A stretch of 20,864 bases of DNA, from positions 269,625-290,488 of the forward strand of contig BFEA01000848.1 of the NCBI GenBank assembly GCA_003427395.1, given 5' to 3'. The DNA comes from Chara braunii. Taxonomy: Eukaryota > Streptophyta > Charophyceae > Charales > Characeae. The notes beneath the pieces are model-generated. The model was not told the DNA's origin, ran no database searches, and saw only the letters and a list, made by a program, of their open reading frames with translations. The translations under genes were made by a program, and so were the position numbers. Positions 8,032-18,000 of this stretch are shown here, one piece after another. The first letter of the stretch is position 1; every line of letters starts with the position of its first letter.

Positions 8032-8514
8032 CTAATGCTTCAACACCTTCTTGTCCCAGTCAAACTGGGGCTTGGCAACCTCGAGGTAGTACATGCCCAA
8101 CAACATATCAAAGGGCAACTCGTCGCTCACCAGGAATGATATCTTATGATTTAACTCTCCTCCTGGGTAGGGGAAGGTGCAGACTACATCTTTAACGTAG
8201 TCCTCCACCATCATGCGCTCTTTGTTGGCCAAAGTAGATGCTACCGGTCTACTAAGGAGCTGCACCGGTCCTTTAGGCACAGTCTGTCAACGCAGTCGCG
8301 ACTTATGAAGTTCCGCGTGGAGCCAATGTCTACAAAGGCGCCGCACTTGCGACCACCCACATCAACTTCCACAACGAAGTGCTCCCCTCTAGGACCTCTA
8401 CTCAGTGCCACCCAGGACTCACGAGGGTCCCTTGCCAACCACTCACCTTGAAGGTCCTCAAAGGCTTCAGACACATCCAACGTACAGAGTATAGCTAGGT
8501 CCGGATGCGTCTGG
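8032..8514 (-). pseudogene. pol: Protease region of element B, inverted and frameshifted
   Basis: On the minus strand this encodes an aspartic protease-like domain. It has GRKCGAFVDIGSTRNFISRD with the active-site Asp, then after a one-base shift near 8283 GGELNHKISFLVSDELPFDM and LLGMYYLEVAKPQFDW. Element C carries the same domain in the normal orientation (14037-14690), which confirms the homology. The active-site triplet is D-I-G rather than D-S/T-G. The segment begins with QTHPDLAIL, matching QTHSNQSSP of element C, at the right inversion breakpoint. Confidence 0.85.
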
Positions 8515-10875
8515 TTTGTTGTCGTGTACCGCGACGACATACTTATCTTTAGTAGATCTGTCGAGGAGCATCCTCAACATGTAGACACAGTACTTTCACT
8601 CCTTCGGCAGCACAAGTATAAGATAAACATAGAGAAATGCGAGTTCGGTCGCACTCGAATCCTGTACTTGGGTCATGAAGTATCCGCGGATGGGATTAGG
8701 CCCGAAGATGCGAAGGTGGCCAGCATACGTGACTGGGCACGACCCCATTCAGTGACTGAGGTCAGATCGTTCTTGGGAATGTGTGGTTATTACCGCAATT
8801 TCATAAAGAATTATAGTACGGTCGCATCTCCCTTGACTGATCTAACTCGACTTGACACACCATGGGACTAGACCGACGAGTGTGAGGCAACTTTCAAGCA
8901 TTTGAAGCATGCTCTCACGCATCATGAGGTTCTCATGGTACCCGACCCGCAAAGGCCATTCGTTGTGACCACTGACGCAAGTCAATATGGGATTGGCGCA
9001 GTGCTCGCTCAGCAGGAAGGGAAGAAGTTGAGACCGATCGAGTACATGAGCAAAAAGATGCCTTCAAAGAAGTTGGCAAAGTCCACCTACGAGAGGGAAC
9101 TCTACGCTCTTTACAAGGCACTTGTCCAATGGAGGCACTATCTGTTAGGAAGTTTCTTCTACTTGAGAACTGACCATCAGACCCTCAAGTGGATCAAGAC
9201 TCAACCAGTTCTCTCCGATGCACTCAAACGCTGGATTGAAGTCATAGATCAATATGATTTCAAACTAGACTATTTGAAGGGAGAGCACAACAAGGTTGCA
9301 GACGAGTTGTCTAGGACGGCAAATTACCTAGGTGCGCTGATTTCTGAGTTTGGTCTATCTGAAGATGTAACTCCATCGTTGGATGAAGCCTACAAGGAAG
9401 ATCCCATCACGATGGACATCATCAACAAACTTCAGGCTAAGGACAAGGCCACTACTGATGAATTTGTGATGGTGGATGGGTTACTCTTTCTTGAGAAGGC
9501 AGGGTTTAAGAGGTTAGTTGTTCCATCTAGAGAAACTTTGCGTAGTTTATTTTTAGGTGAGTGCCACGANGCAATGGGACACTTCGGCTATAAGAAGACT
9601 AGTGCTAATTTAGTACAACGATTCTGGTGGCCTAACATGCTTGACGATGTGAAGAAGTATGTGGAGACCTGTCAGGTCTGTCAGCGGGACAAGCCGCGGA
9701 CTCAAGCTCCGCTGGGGTTACTCAAGCCTTTACCCATTCCTGTTGGTCCGGGTCAGAGTATCTCCATGGACTTCATGGACACTCTCGTGACCAGCAAGAA
9801 TGGCAAGAGGCACATCTTCGTCATAGTGGATAGGTTCACTAAGTACGCTAGACTAATCGCCATGCCAGAGACTATCAGGACTGAGCACGTCATCAAGTTG
9901 CTCATAGACAACTGGGTGCGTGATTTTGGATTGCCTAAGACTATCGTTAGTGATAGAGATGTCTGTTTCAGTAGTGAGATGTGGAAACAGGCCGCTGAAC
10001 AGATGGGCAGCCAGCTTCAGATGACTTCTGGGAATCATCCTGAAGCAAATGGGCAGGCTGAACAGATGAACCAAGTGGTGCAGCATCTGCTGAGGCATTA
10101 CATCAAGCCCAGCCAGGATGACTGGGATGAGAAGTTGCCTCTCATCGCCAGTCTGTACAACAATGTTGTACACAACACCATCGGTGTCAGTCCTAATCAG
10201 CTACATCTCGGATGGAAGCCTAGATCCGCTCTAGACTTCCTCATGCCTGAAAATCGAACTGCTCCAACTCCTGGAACCATTGAATTTGGAGTCCAGTATG
10301 AAAAACTGTTGTAGCAGACTATCGAGCATATCAAGAAATCTCAAGAAGCCATGATTGCTTCTGAGAACAAGCATCGTCGACAGTCCACATTTCAGGTAGG
10401 GGAACGTGTCTAGGTCAAGGCTAGTGAACTGGGACAAGAGTTTGGCGTCTCTAGGAAACTAATGCCCCAGTATTTCGGTCCCTGGGAAGTCCTGGATATC
10501 GTGGGGAATGATTTGGATGGTCCCTCGTACGTTATTCGTATCCTTGGTCACTTACGCACTTACCCTGTTTTCCACGCTTCCAAACTTGCACCTTTCGCTG
10601 AGACAGCACGGTTCCCATCACGGAGATCTATGCTGTCCCCAACCATGGATGGCCACGTGGACGTCGCCGACATCCTGGATCACAGAGATACGCCTGTCTC
10701 TAAGCCACCTGGCAGGGGAAGACCTCCCAAACCTACGAGGGAATACAGAGTACACTTCAGGCATCATACAGATCCGAAGGAAGATCTATGGATTTCAAGG
10801 GAGGAACTTGTCAACACAGCTCCTCAGATCGTGGCGGATTATGAGAAAAGATTGAAGGGGAAGGCACCAGCATGA
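8515..10875 (+). pseudogene. pol: Pol C-terminal part of element B: reverse transcriptase end, RNase H, integrase, chromodomain
   Basis: The segment opens with reverse transcriptase motif C (FVVVYRDDILIFS) and the thumb region (YLGHEVSADGIRPEDAKV, RSFLGMCGYYRNFIKNY). RNase H follows with its acidic residues in TTDAS (8971-8985), YERELYAL, RTDHQTL and VADELSR. Integrase has the HHCC zinc site (His 9565, Cys 9670 and 9679) and a DD35E core: SMDFMD (Asp 9769), VSDRD (Asp 9952), GQAEQ (Glu 10060). The C-terminus is a chromodomain (about 10660-10860; VADILDHR ... EYRVHFR ... DLWISREEL ... IVADYEKRL), which in this family can direct integration to marked chromatin. Three in-frame TAGs (8869, 10312, 10411) break the frame; those at 8869 and 10411 replace expected Trp codons. 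An N at 9570 leaves one residue unresolved. Confidence 0.92.
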
Positions 10876-10895
10876 AGCATCTCAGCGGACTTTCG

Positions 10896-10913
10896 AAGCT
10901 AAGGGGGATGGAA
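10896..10913 (+). promoter_or_regulatory. Polypurine tract of element B
   Basis: The purine-rich stretch aagctaagggggatggaa directly abuts the TG of the 3' LTR, as expected for the second-strand primer. Confidence 0.8.
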
Positions 10914-11956
10914 TGTGAGGAACAAGCCCTCAAGTGGCCCTATCAGACATCACATTGTTCTGGGCCAAGGCCCCAGCAAGCCAAGTGCCCGCCCTAAGTG
11001 AAGGCGGGCCTGAATATTCGTCACAGGCCAAATTCGACATTTCCATATGTGGGTATTCAAGCTCTTGCAGCGCGTCAACTGGTTGAGTGAACGTGCGAGC
11101 CTCACTAAGCTGCGCCGTGCAGTTGGCCCAGGCCTCAAAAGTTGTGCTTGGGCACCTATACACCAAAGCAGGGCCAATACATTGAGAAGCAGGCCGTCGG
11201 CCTTTGGAAAAGCAGTACAGCCGACGCACCTACTTGGGGGCCCTGCACAGATGCAGCTAACAGCCCAAGTCCGGAGACTCAGGCCGCGCCCAACTGTAAA
11301 GGGCCCAGGCCCTCAACTGTAAGTTTCGGCCTGGGCACAGGATCTGAGGCCCAACCGGAAGCTACTGGAAGTTTCCAGCCAGGCCACACGCAGCATGCAG
11401 CAGGCTGCCACTTCCATAAAGGAAGTGAGGCAGCCCAGGCCAGGCATTCTGGGCCAGCGCTGGCAATGCGGAAGTGCTGCTGCGCTCTCGCTTGATGCTG
11501 CGCTGCTGCCAAGGGCGCTGACGGGGCGCGAGAGGTGAGGTGGGGAGCTGCAGGGCAGCTGGGCGCAGGCGGCCATAGCCGGGCTGCTAGGCGCCAGGGG
11601 GTACAGCGGATGATCGGGTGGTCTTCAGGGAGTGAGGCGTTGTGTGGGGTAATCAAGGTCTGATTGAGGGTGACGAGATACATACCTGGTACATGAAGAG
11701 AGGTCGTCGATGGTGTGGACAGTCATGTACATTGGTCTTCATGAGCCGAAGTGATCCTGTTGTGTGAACCAGCTGTAGAGTAGGATAGTATGGTAGAGTA
11801 CGGGCTTGGACATTGGCTCAATACTTCATTGTATTGCTCTTTATGGATGGTTTTCTCGGTGCATGTGTACTCTCTACTTGGGATACTACTACTTGCTCAG
11901 CTGTGTGATTTCACAACTTGGTTTTATGTATATCGCTCACACTCATATTCCTTGCA
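10914..11956 (+). repeat. 3' LTR of element B
   Basis: Starts TGTGAGGAAC and ends CCTTGCA. It matches 3001-4102 throughout, apart from scattered substitutions and a 60-base deletion at 11800/11801, where the flanks share TA. It is directly followed by GTTT. Confidence 0.93.
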
Positions 11957-11960
11957 GTTT
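11957..11960. repeat. Target site duplication of element B, right copy (GTTT)
   Basis: Matches 2997-3000. Sequence to its right (cttatttttaaaatataaat) is the AT-rich continuation of the T-rich flank before the 5' LTR. Confidence 0.8.
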
Positions 11961-11984
11961 CTTATTTTTAAAATATAAATAAAG

Positions 11985-12900
11985 TGCAAGGCTCAAGGCC
12001 TTGATACGCCATACTGGGCCCTATTTCCAGTACAGTCGGCCGCCCTAAGTGAAGGCATCCTCGACCAAGGCCTACAGGCCCATTTTTGGAGTCACCACGC
12101 AACTGGGGAAATTCAGGCAGTTGCGCAGCACCAGTTGGTTGAGAGCGCCCAGGCCCAGGCTGCCTCTTTTGAATGTAACTGAGACAGGCCCTGGGCCAGA
12201 TTCGCTACATGGACCGAACACAGGTTGGACACGAGCAACCCACAGGCCCAGGGTTGGACTGGGGCTCAGCCTCTCTGGGCCTACCGGAAGCTTCTGGGCA
12301 GGGGCCCAGCGCAGCCAGGCTGCAGGCAAGCAGGCAGGCCACTTCCATTTAGGAAAGTGCCTGCCCACGCATTCGGCATTCGGGCACTGCTTGGATGCTG
12401 CGCAAGCGCTCTGCGCTAACGCTGGCCAGCGCTCACCTGCCCACGGGTGAGCTGGAAGGAGCAGGCAGCCATAGCCGAGCTGCGCTGCTATAAGCTGGAT
12501 GGGGTGCGTGGTGGTCCTTGAGTGCATGTGGCATCTGTGAGTGGGGAATTGAGGTTGTGAATGATGTGTGAGACATACCTGGTGCTTGAGGCGAACGGCA
12601 TTGGCCGAGATCTGCTCGTACTTTGGGGAGTTGTTGACATCATCAGCGACATTGTAGATAGGCTAGATAGGATCTGCCATTTGTAGTCTGGGCACCGAGC
12701 GCCAGATAGGATATCGACATTGGTTCTTTGTTGATGATGATGAGACTATTCCAGCATTGTCACTTATGAGCTTTTGTTGTGCTCTTATTTGGTGGAACTC
12801 GTGATGCAATTCTGCTTTTGGTTCGAGGTCACGACTATCTGGTTTCATGTGTATACTGTTGTTTGATTTCTAAAGTTCACTATCGCTCATTTTCCTTGCA
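11985..12900 (+). repeat. 5' LTR of element C
   Basis: Starts TGCAAGGCTCAAGGCC and ends TTCCTTGCA before a primer site, parallel to the LTRs of A and B. It shares patches such as ggcagccatagccgagctgc and the ctggtgcttgag region but is clearly diverged. GGCCCA/TGGGCC hexamers are dense (at least six in 12070-12310). Confidence 0.8.
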
Positions 12901-12903
12901 AAT

Positions 12904-12915
12904 TGGTATCGGAGT
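12904..12915 (+). promoter_or_regulatory. Primer-binding site of element C
   Basis: TGGTATCGGAGT sits three bases after the LTR end. It has the same variant G as element B plus a terminal T. Confidence 0.7.
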
Positions 12916-13710
12916 TGTGGTACATTGCGCTCATCTGGCGCTCGTCTTCTGCCTATGTGGTACATGCATGCGGTCTGCTGGGCGAGCGGCCACAGGGAGT
13001 ATGTAGTGAGGAGGGTGAAGGCAAGCACGGCGACCCAGGAGATGAGGGGTATCGCCAGGAAGGCTACGTGGTGAATATTGGGTGTTCGTAGTGTGATGAG
13101 AACTATCTGATGTGCGATTGATGCTGACGTGGAATGGCTGTGTAATGTTGGTTGTGCCGAAGCAGCGATTGGTCATCACAATCGGCATCGGGTCATCTGC
13201 TGAGAATATATGTGGTTGGGGGCAGCTATTTTGAGATACACTGCACCTAACCTTATCTACCCTCTTCGACACTTCTTACCGTGAGGATGTGTGTTCGTCG
13301 TGAGAGTCCTCTCATGTGAGGAGTCGTGTGCGCTCAACCCTGAGAGTCGTCGGTGTTCACGTGGAGTATCTGGAAGGAGAGGGCGGTGCTATCTGAAGGG
13401 CCCTGGACAAAGCACTGGGTCACGGTCACCATGCCAACCCACCGGGAGTAGAGCACGCATGCTTTGCTACTTTGTCCTTTGTCTGCTCGTTGCGCTATAG
13501 ATGGGTTCTGAGGGGCAAGCCAGCCCTACGGGAAAGACGAGTACTGGACGTCTATAAATAAGTATCGGCGGGGACCTTCCGTTGGTTGTGATCATCGTCC
13601 TGTTTGCGACGTTAAATAATTTCTGAGAACTTCGGGGGCCGTCCATAAAAACGCCTCCTGATCAGCCAATCGATCGGTGTAAGGCTCGCTGCACGCAAGG
13701 ATAAATATGG
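12916..13710 (+). other. Leader of element C
   Basis: No coding frame is supported here. The gggggcagct block (13213-13230), the tandem GGTCAC block (13380-13445), the TATA-like tctataaataa (13549-13560) and the block at 13580-13630 match element B. After about 13700 the leader similarity ends and gag sequence begins. Confidence 0.7.
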
Positions 13711-14007
13711 TGCAGGGCTGGCCAGCTAAGCAGGACTCGGGGTTCCCGGTCTAGGAGTCAAGTTGAACCCAATGCTCCTCCATGGGAGAAAGCGGGTCTC
13801 ACTGAGGACGTGTGGAGAGACCGGTACACCCGGCAGGCTTGTATCCGTTGTGGCCAATATGGCCATAATCAGTTCAAGTGTCGTAATAAGAAGGTAACCG
13901 AAAGAATTCCGCCTACGATGGGGCAGGCGTCGAGTTCCTCCGCTTCCCAAGGTAGCAATGTTGCTAGCACTTTTGGCACTGCTCCGGGAAACATGTCGGG
14001 CCAGTAG
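13711..14007 (+). pseudogene. gag: gag 3' end of element C (nucleocapsid), 5'-truncated
   Basis: The open frame carries an Arg/Ser-rich stretch (RTRGSRSRSQ), KAGLTEDVWRDRYTRQ and a CCHC zinc knuckle CIRCGQYGHNQFKC. It ends with a Ser-rich tail and a stop at the same point as in element B (GNMSGQ against GNTKGQ). About 2 kb corresponding to the leader end and most of gag in element B is missing, so capsid function is lost. No start codon is convincing. Confidence 0.78.
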
Positions 14008-14036
14008 GAATAGTAGTTGTTCCTGCTAGGGTCGAG

Positions 14037-14690
14037 GTGGTGGATACACCCTCACCATCTCGAGAGATGGTCCAAGCTACTGACTCTGTCGTCGTCCCGC
14101 AAACACATTCGAACCAGTCGAGCCCCTGTTCGATGCATGTGTTTGAATCCTTAGAGGAGCTAGAGGAGGAGTGGTCTAGATCAGACCCGCTAGCTTCTTG
14201 GACGGCCATGGCTAAAGCCCCTAAGGGTGAGATGTTCGTCGGTAAGGTAGTCATCGGTGGACGCAAGGTCGGGGCCTATTATGACACTAGTTCGACGCGG
14301 AATTTTATTAGTCGCGCGTGTATTGAGAGGCTGCGCTTACAGGGGCAAGTGCAGTGCCTGAGTCGACATGTGGAGTCGACCTGTGCCAACAAACAGCGCA
14401 TGGTAGTCAATGACTACCTTAAAGACATTTGAGTGTTTTATCCCGTACGCGGGAGGGGAACTGATACATCGTGTCTCGTTCCTAGTCAGCGATGATCTCC
14501 CTATGGATATCTTGTTAGGTATGTACTACCTCTCGGTTGCACAACCCCAGTTCGACTGGGACCGAAAAGTGGTCAAACACACTTTGCCCGATGAGGGAAC
14601 CGCCAGAATACGTAAGTTTAAGGCTAGTAGTCTAATCGGGTCCTATGGGTGTATGTGTGAGGCCGCGTTCTATAATTATTATAAGCACAA
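14037..14690 (+). pseudogene. pol: Protease and start of reverse transcriptase region of element C
   Basis: An aspartic protease-like domain in normal orientation. It has GRKVGAYYDTSSTRNFISRA with the active-site Asp, then after a one-base frameshift near 14428 GGELIHRVSFLVSDDLPMDI, LLGMYYLSVAQPQFDW, and the linker toward reverse transcriptase (KFKASSLIGSYGCMCEAAFYNYYK). The active site reads D-T-S where D-T/S-G is expected, which would probably inactivate the enzyme. Similarity to element B stops at 14690 and the frame runs into Helitron sequence. Confidence 0.85.
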
Positions 14691-14697
14691 GTGGACC

Positions 14698-14718
14698 CCC
14701 CGCAGCGTAGCTGCGGGG
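14698..14718 (-). terminator. Helitron 3'-terminal hairpin
   Basis: A perfect nine-base-pair stem (arms CCCCGCAGC and GCTGCGGGG) with a three-base loop, followed on the minus strand by GGTCCACTTG. Canonical Helitrons end in CTRR 10-12 bases after such a hairpin. Here the nearest match is CTTG, so the terminus is degenerate or of a variant class. A second palindrome, GGATTTGAAATCC, lies just inside at 14741-14753. Confidence 0.7.
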
Positions 14719-14908
14719 AAAGAGCAGGGGAAGACATTCAGGATTTGAAATCCGCAATGAAAGACAGAGACAAAGACACATGCATAGAAAGGGGACTTTG
14801 CATAGCAGAGAGGCTGAGGAGAATCTGTTTGCGTCGGCGTTTTCCACTGAAAAAAATCATTGAAATTTATGGAAAAGTTTAGAGATTGCAGCATCGAAGA
14901 TGCGTCTC

Positions 14909-14909
14909 T

Positions 14910-14944
<35 letters not shown>

Positions 14945-14950
14945 CATCTC

Positions 14951-15044
<94 letters not shown>

Positions 15045-15060
15045 TTGCGCTTTCTCTCTC
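14909..15060. repeat. (CT)n microsatellite in the Helitron 3' region
   Basis: About 150 bases of CT with a few interruptions (tgtccat, ccct, tgt, tgcg). On the minus strand it would encode Arg-Glu repeats fused to the helicase frame, an effect of the repeat. Confidence 0.95.
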
Positions 15061-18000
15061 CCCCGCCTCCCCATTGGTGCCAGTGCTTGGGGCCGCTCCA
15101 GGTGCTGCATGTGTCGTCGCGTGTTCGTTGTGGGCACGGTCGCCAACTCTGGAGGCGGCGACGTAAAGCTGGCCATGTGCAAAACATTGTTGTTGGAGAT
15201 CGATGCCAGCGTGCTTAATAGATTGCCCTTGTGATTTGTCTATAGTAATGGCAAACACAGGGCGGATAGGGAATTGACGTCTTTGCCACGGAAAAGGGTT
15301 AGTCTGGTCGGTCACAGTAAGCAGAATACGTGGGAGAAGAATCAGCTGGAGAGAGGAAGAATTCGTGCAGAAAATAGTCTATTATTAGCAACAGAGTCCA
15401 CGATGAGTCGTGTTCCATTGCATAATCCATTGCGCATCGCGATGTTTCGTAAGAGTATAACAGGCGCATTTTTCTTTATCCGGAGGATATGAGGAGGGAG
15501 GGATGGAATATCGATTGAATTCAGTGCATCCACGGGTACGTCGGGGTATTGCTCATTAGGCAGGAGCGAGTCTGAGCTGAGGCATGTTATAAAAGGCCCC
15601 GAAAATTGATCGAGCCCGATGGAATTGAGTGTGGATGCAGTTTTGTTTTTGGGTGAGAGGATTAAACGTTCGGCAAGCCATTGCGGGTTTTGAGAATTGG
15701 TTGTAAGGTGCGGAAATGTCCAATAGATAAGTTGTTGAGTTCCTTCATGCAGGCAAAGATGAGGAGGAAGGTTAACAACGGGGAAGTCGACATTGGGGGG
15801 GGCGGGTAAATCGTCATTCCCAAGTGTTAGCAACCATCGAGCATATTGTTGACTCTCAGGGGTGTTGACTTGGGTAAGCACCCTCATATTTTCAGAAAGA
15901 TGCATGGTGTGAAAGTGCCGCCACAATGTGGACGATTTAATACAGGCGTCAAGAGTTTGGGCTCGGGTGACTTTTGCGATCACGAGAAGAATTTGATGGA
16001 AGTCACCTGCCAGAACAACAATTTTACCGCCGAAAGGTATGTTAGAGGAATAGACATCTTATAGTGTACGGTCGAGCGCTTCAATATGGAATCTATGTAT
16101 CATAGGAGCCTCATCCCAAAGAATGACAGCAGTCATTCGAATCAGCTCAGCAAGCGCAGACTGCTTAGGAATGTCTAGCGTTGATGTTGCGGTCGGGGTA
16201 AGAGAAGCTTTAAATCGTGAGTGAAATGTGCGACCGCCATGCAAGAGTGTAGCGGCAACGCCGCTTGAAGCAACACCCAACGCAACACGGTTTTGATTTC
16301 GAATGTGTGCGAGGATGGTGTTGAAGCAGAAGGTTTTGCCTGTCCCTGCAGGAGCGTCAACGAAAAGACAAAGCGCTTCGTTGTTGTCCATCGCAGTGAC
16401 AACACGTCGAAAGATAGCATGCTGCGAGGGGCGAAGGAGGGGGAGGTTTGTAGCCAGCACGTTGCGAAGACTTTCTGTGTCATAGGAAACCTCATCGCGA
16501 ATGATTTGGGGAATATGTTCGTCGTCGGGTTGTTCAGCGAGATTGTTAGCTTCGGTTCGTTCGGCTGCAGAAGGCGTGGTGAGACCCACGTCTTATAGTT
16601 AATGACCTTCTTTTTGAAGGCGTTTTTCTATGTCTATAAGCAGTATTGTTTTGATAATTGTGGAGGGAACGTTCACAGCGCGAAGATTTCTAAGGAAATC
16701 GACAGTCATTTGTTCCCAATGTGTTTGAAGAAGTTCGTTAGGGTCAGCAGGTGCACGATGCAAGACAATATGGATGTAGAGGTCTCGGACCATCGATGGA
16801 GAAACTGTGAAGATAGCATCACGAAGGACCGCATCGAATTGAGTGTTATCGTTTAGAAGACCAAGTGCACAACATGCGGATTGGAACGACGGGTGAACTT
16901 CATTATCAACAGTTCGAAGATTTTCGAATGACGTAGCACCACGAGAATGGGGTGATTGAAGGAGCATTCTAAGATAGAATGTATCACCTGCATTCGGATG
17001 GATTGTATGCATTCGGCCGATTGTGTTAGTCGATCGACGTCGCAAAATCCAACGTTTTGTTGGTTTATCAAACCGGAAGCGATGAATCATATCTTTATAA
17101 AGAGGTTTTGTCTCATCAGGAAAGTCAATATGTTCGAGGTTTCATTTGAACCACGTTGTGAGCTCAGTTTCCGGTGGCGGGTTTCGTGCCACACGTGTAG
17201 CTTGTTGTTGTCAGAAGTATACACGTTGGCGGTTTTTTGTATGAACAGGTAATGCAGAGACGGTCGGATATCGTTCGGACAGAGGGAAATCAAATATACG
17301 CCAACACGATTCGGCAGTACCAATTGTGCGAATATCCTGGAATGCTTGAATTTCATCGTTTGTGGTTGTCATTTCAGCAACCATGGCCCGATCAGGACCT
17401 TTCATAATGTATTCAAACATGTATCGGTATGCAGCAGTAGATGCACAAATCTCAACATTTAAATGACAACGATATCGTAAGAGAAGGAAAGGGTTGTATG
17501 GAACAACCCAAAAGTTGTCAAGTTGTATGTTATTCCGAGGAATCGTCGCACCGCCGTCATCTGGTTGACGCCTGCGATAGATTGGATATCCGGTGTCTTC
17601 GTTCCATGTTGTATGGTCTGAGAAATCTTTAGGGAAGTGGTGGGAGCAGCGGTCATTGTACATGCAAGGGGCTTGTGGATTGTATGCTCCACAGGGGTTA
17701 TGAATCATATGTGTGAGCACGAGTTCACGAAGCTCGGGATTGGCAGAAATTTCAGCGTGTACAATGGAGTCAATCTGTTCCGGTGTCGATATTTTATAAT
17801 CGTTTGTAAATGTCACGACCAAATGGGCATGCGGGAGTCCTCATTTCTGGAATTCTATAACGTATATATATGCGGCGGTCGGTCCAAATATATGTGAAGA
17901 GTGAATGTCATAAATAAGTTGTTGTAAATAGCCTTTGAAAACACGTGCTAGCAAATCCGGTCTATTTGAGGGTTGTTGGTTGTGAAGGAGTTCGTTTTGT

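Larger units (their letters stand above)
7321..8514 (-). other. Inverted segment inside element B pol
   Basis: Gag (to 7224) and its 3' spacer (to about 7320, ending ccccgcaaa) read on the plus strand. From 7321 to about 8514 protease and the first half of reverse transcriptase read on the minus strand. From 8515 pol resumes on the plus strand with FVVVYRDD. Flipping the segment restores the order gag-protease-reverse transcriptase seen in element C. Both junctions carry TTTG/CAAA, a possible microhomology. Confidence 0.85.
3001..11956 (+). mobile_element. Element B: full-length Ty3/gypsy chromovirus, disabled
   Basis: An LTR retrotransposon of about 8.96 kb with TG...CA LTRs, matching GTTT duplications, primer site, leader, gag, pol and polypurine tract. 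Pol carries protease, reverse transcriptase, RNase H and integrase with a C-terminal chromodomain, which places it among the chromoviruses. It is defective: gag has two frameshifts, protease one, pol several stops, and 7321 to about 8514 is inverted. By eye the LTR pair differs at about 25-30 positions, mostly transitions, over about 1,040 aligned bases, plus one 60-base deletion. That indicates a moderately old insertion. Confidence 0.92.
11985..14690 (+). mobile_element. Element C: 5' part of a related Ty3/gypsy element, cut by the Helitron
   Basis: LTR, primer site, leader, gag 3' end, protease and the start of the reverse transcriptase region follow in normal order. Protein similarity to element B stops abruptly at AFYNYYKHK (about 14690), where the Helitron begins. 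Most of gag is absent. The rest of pol and the 3' LTR would lie beyond the window if they survive. Confidence 0.85.
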
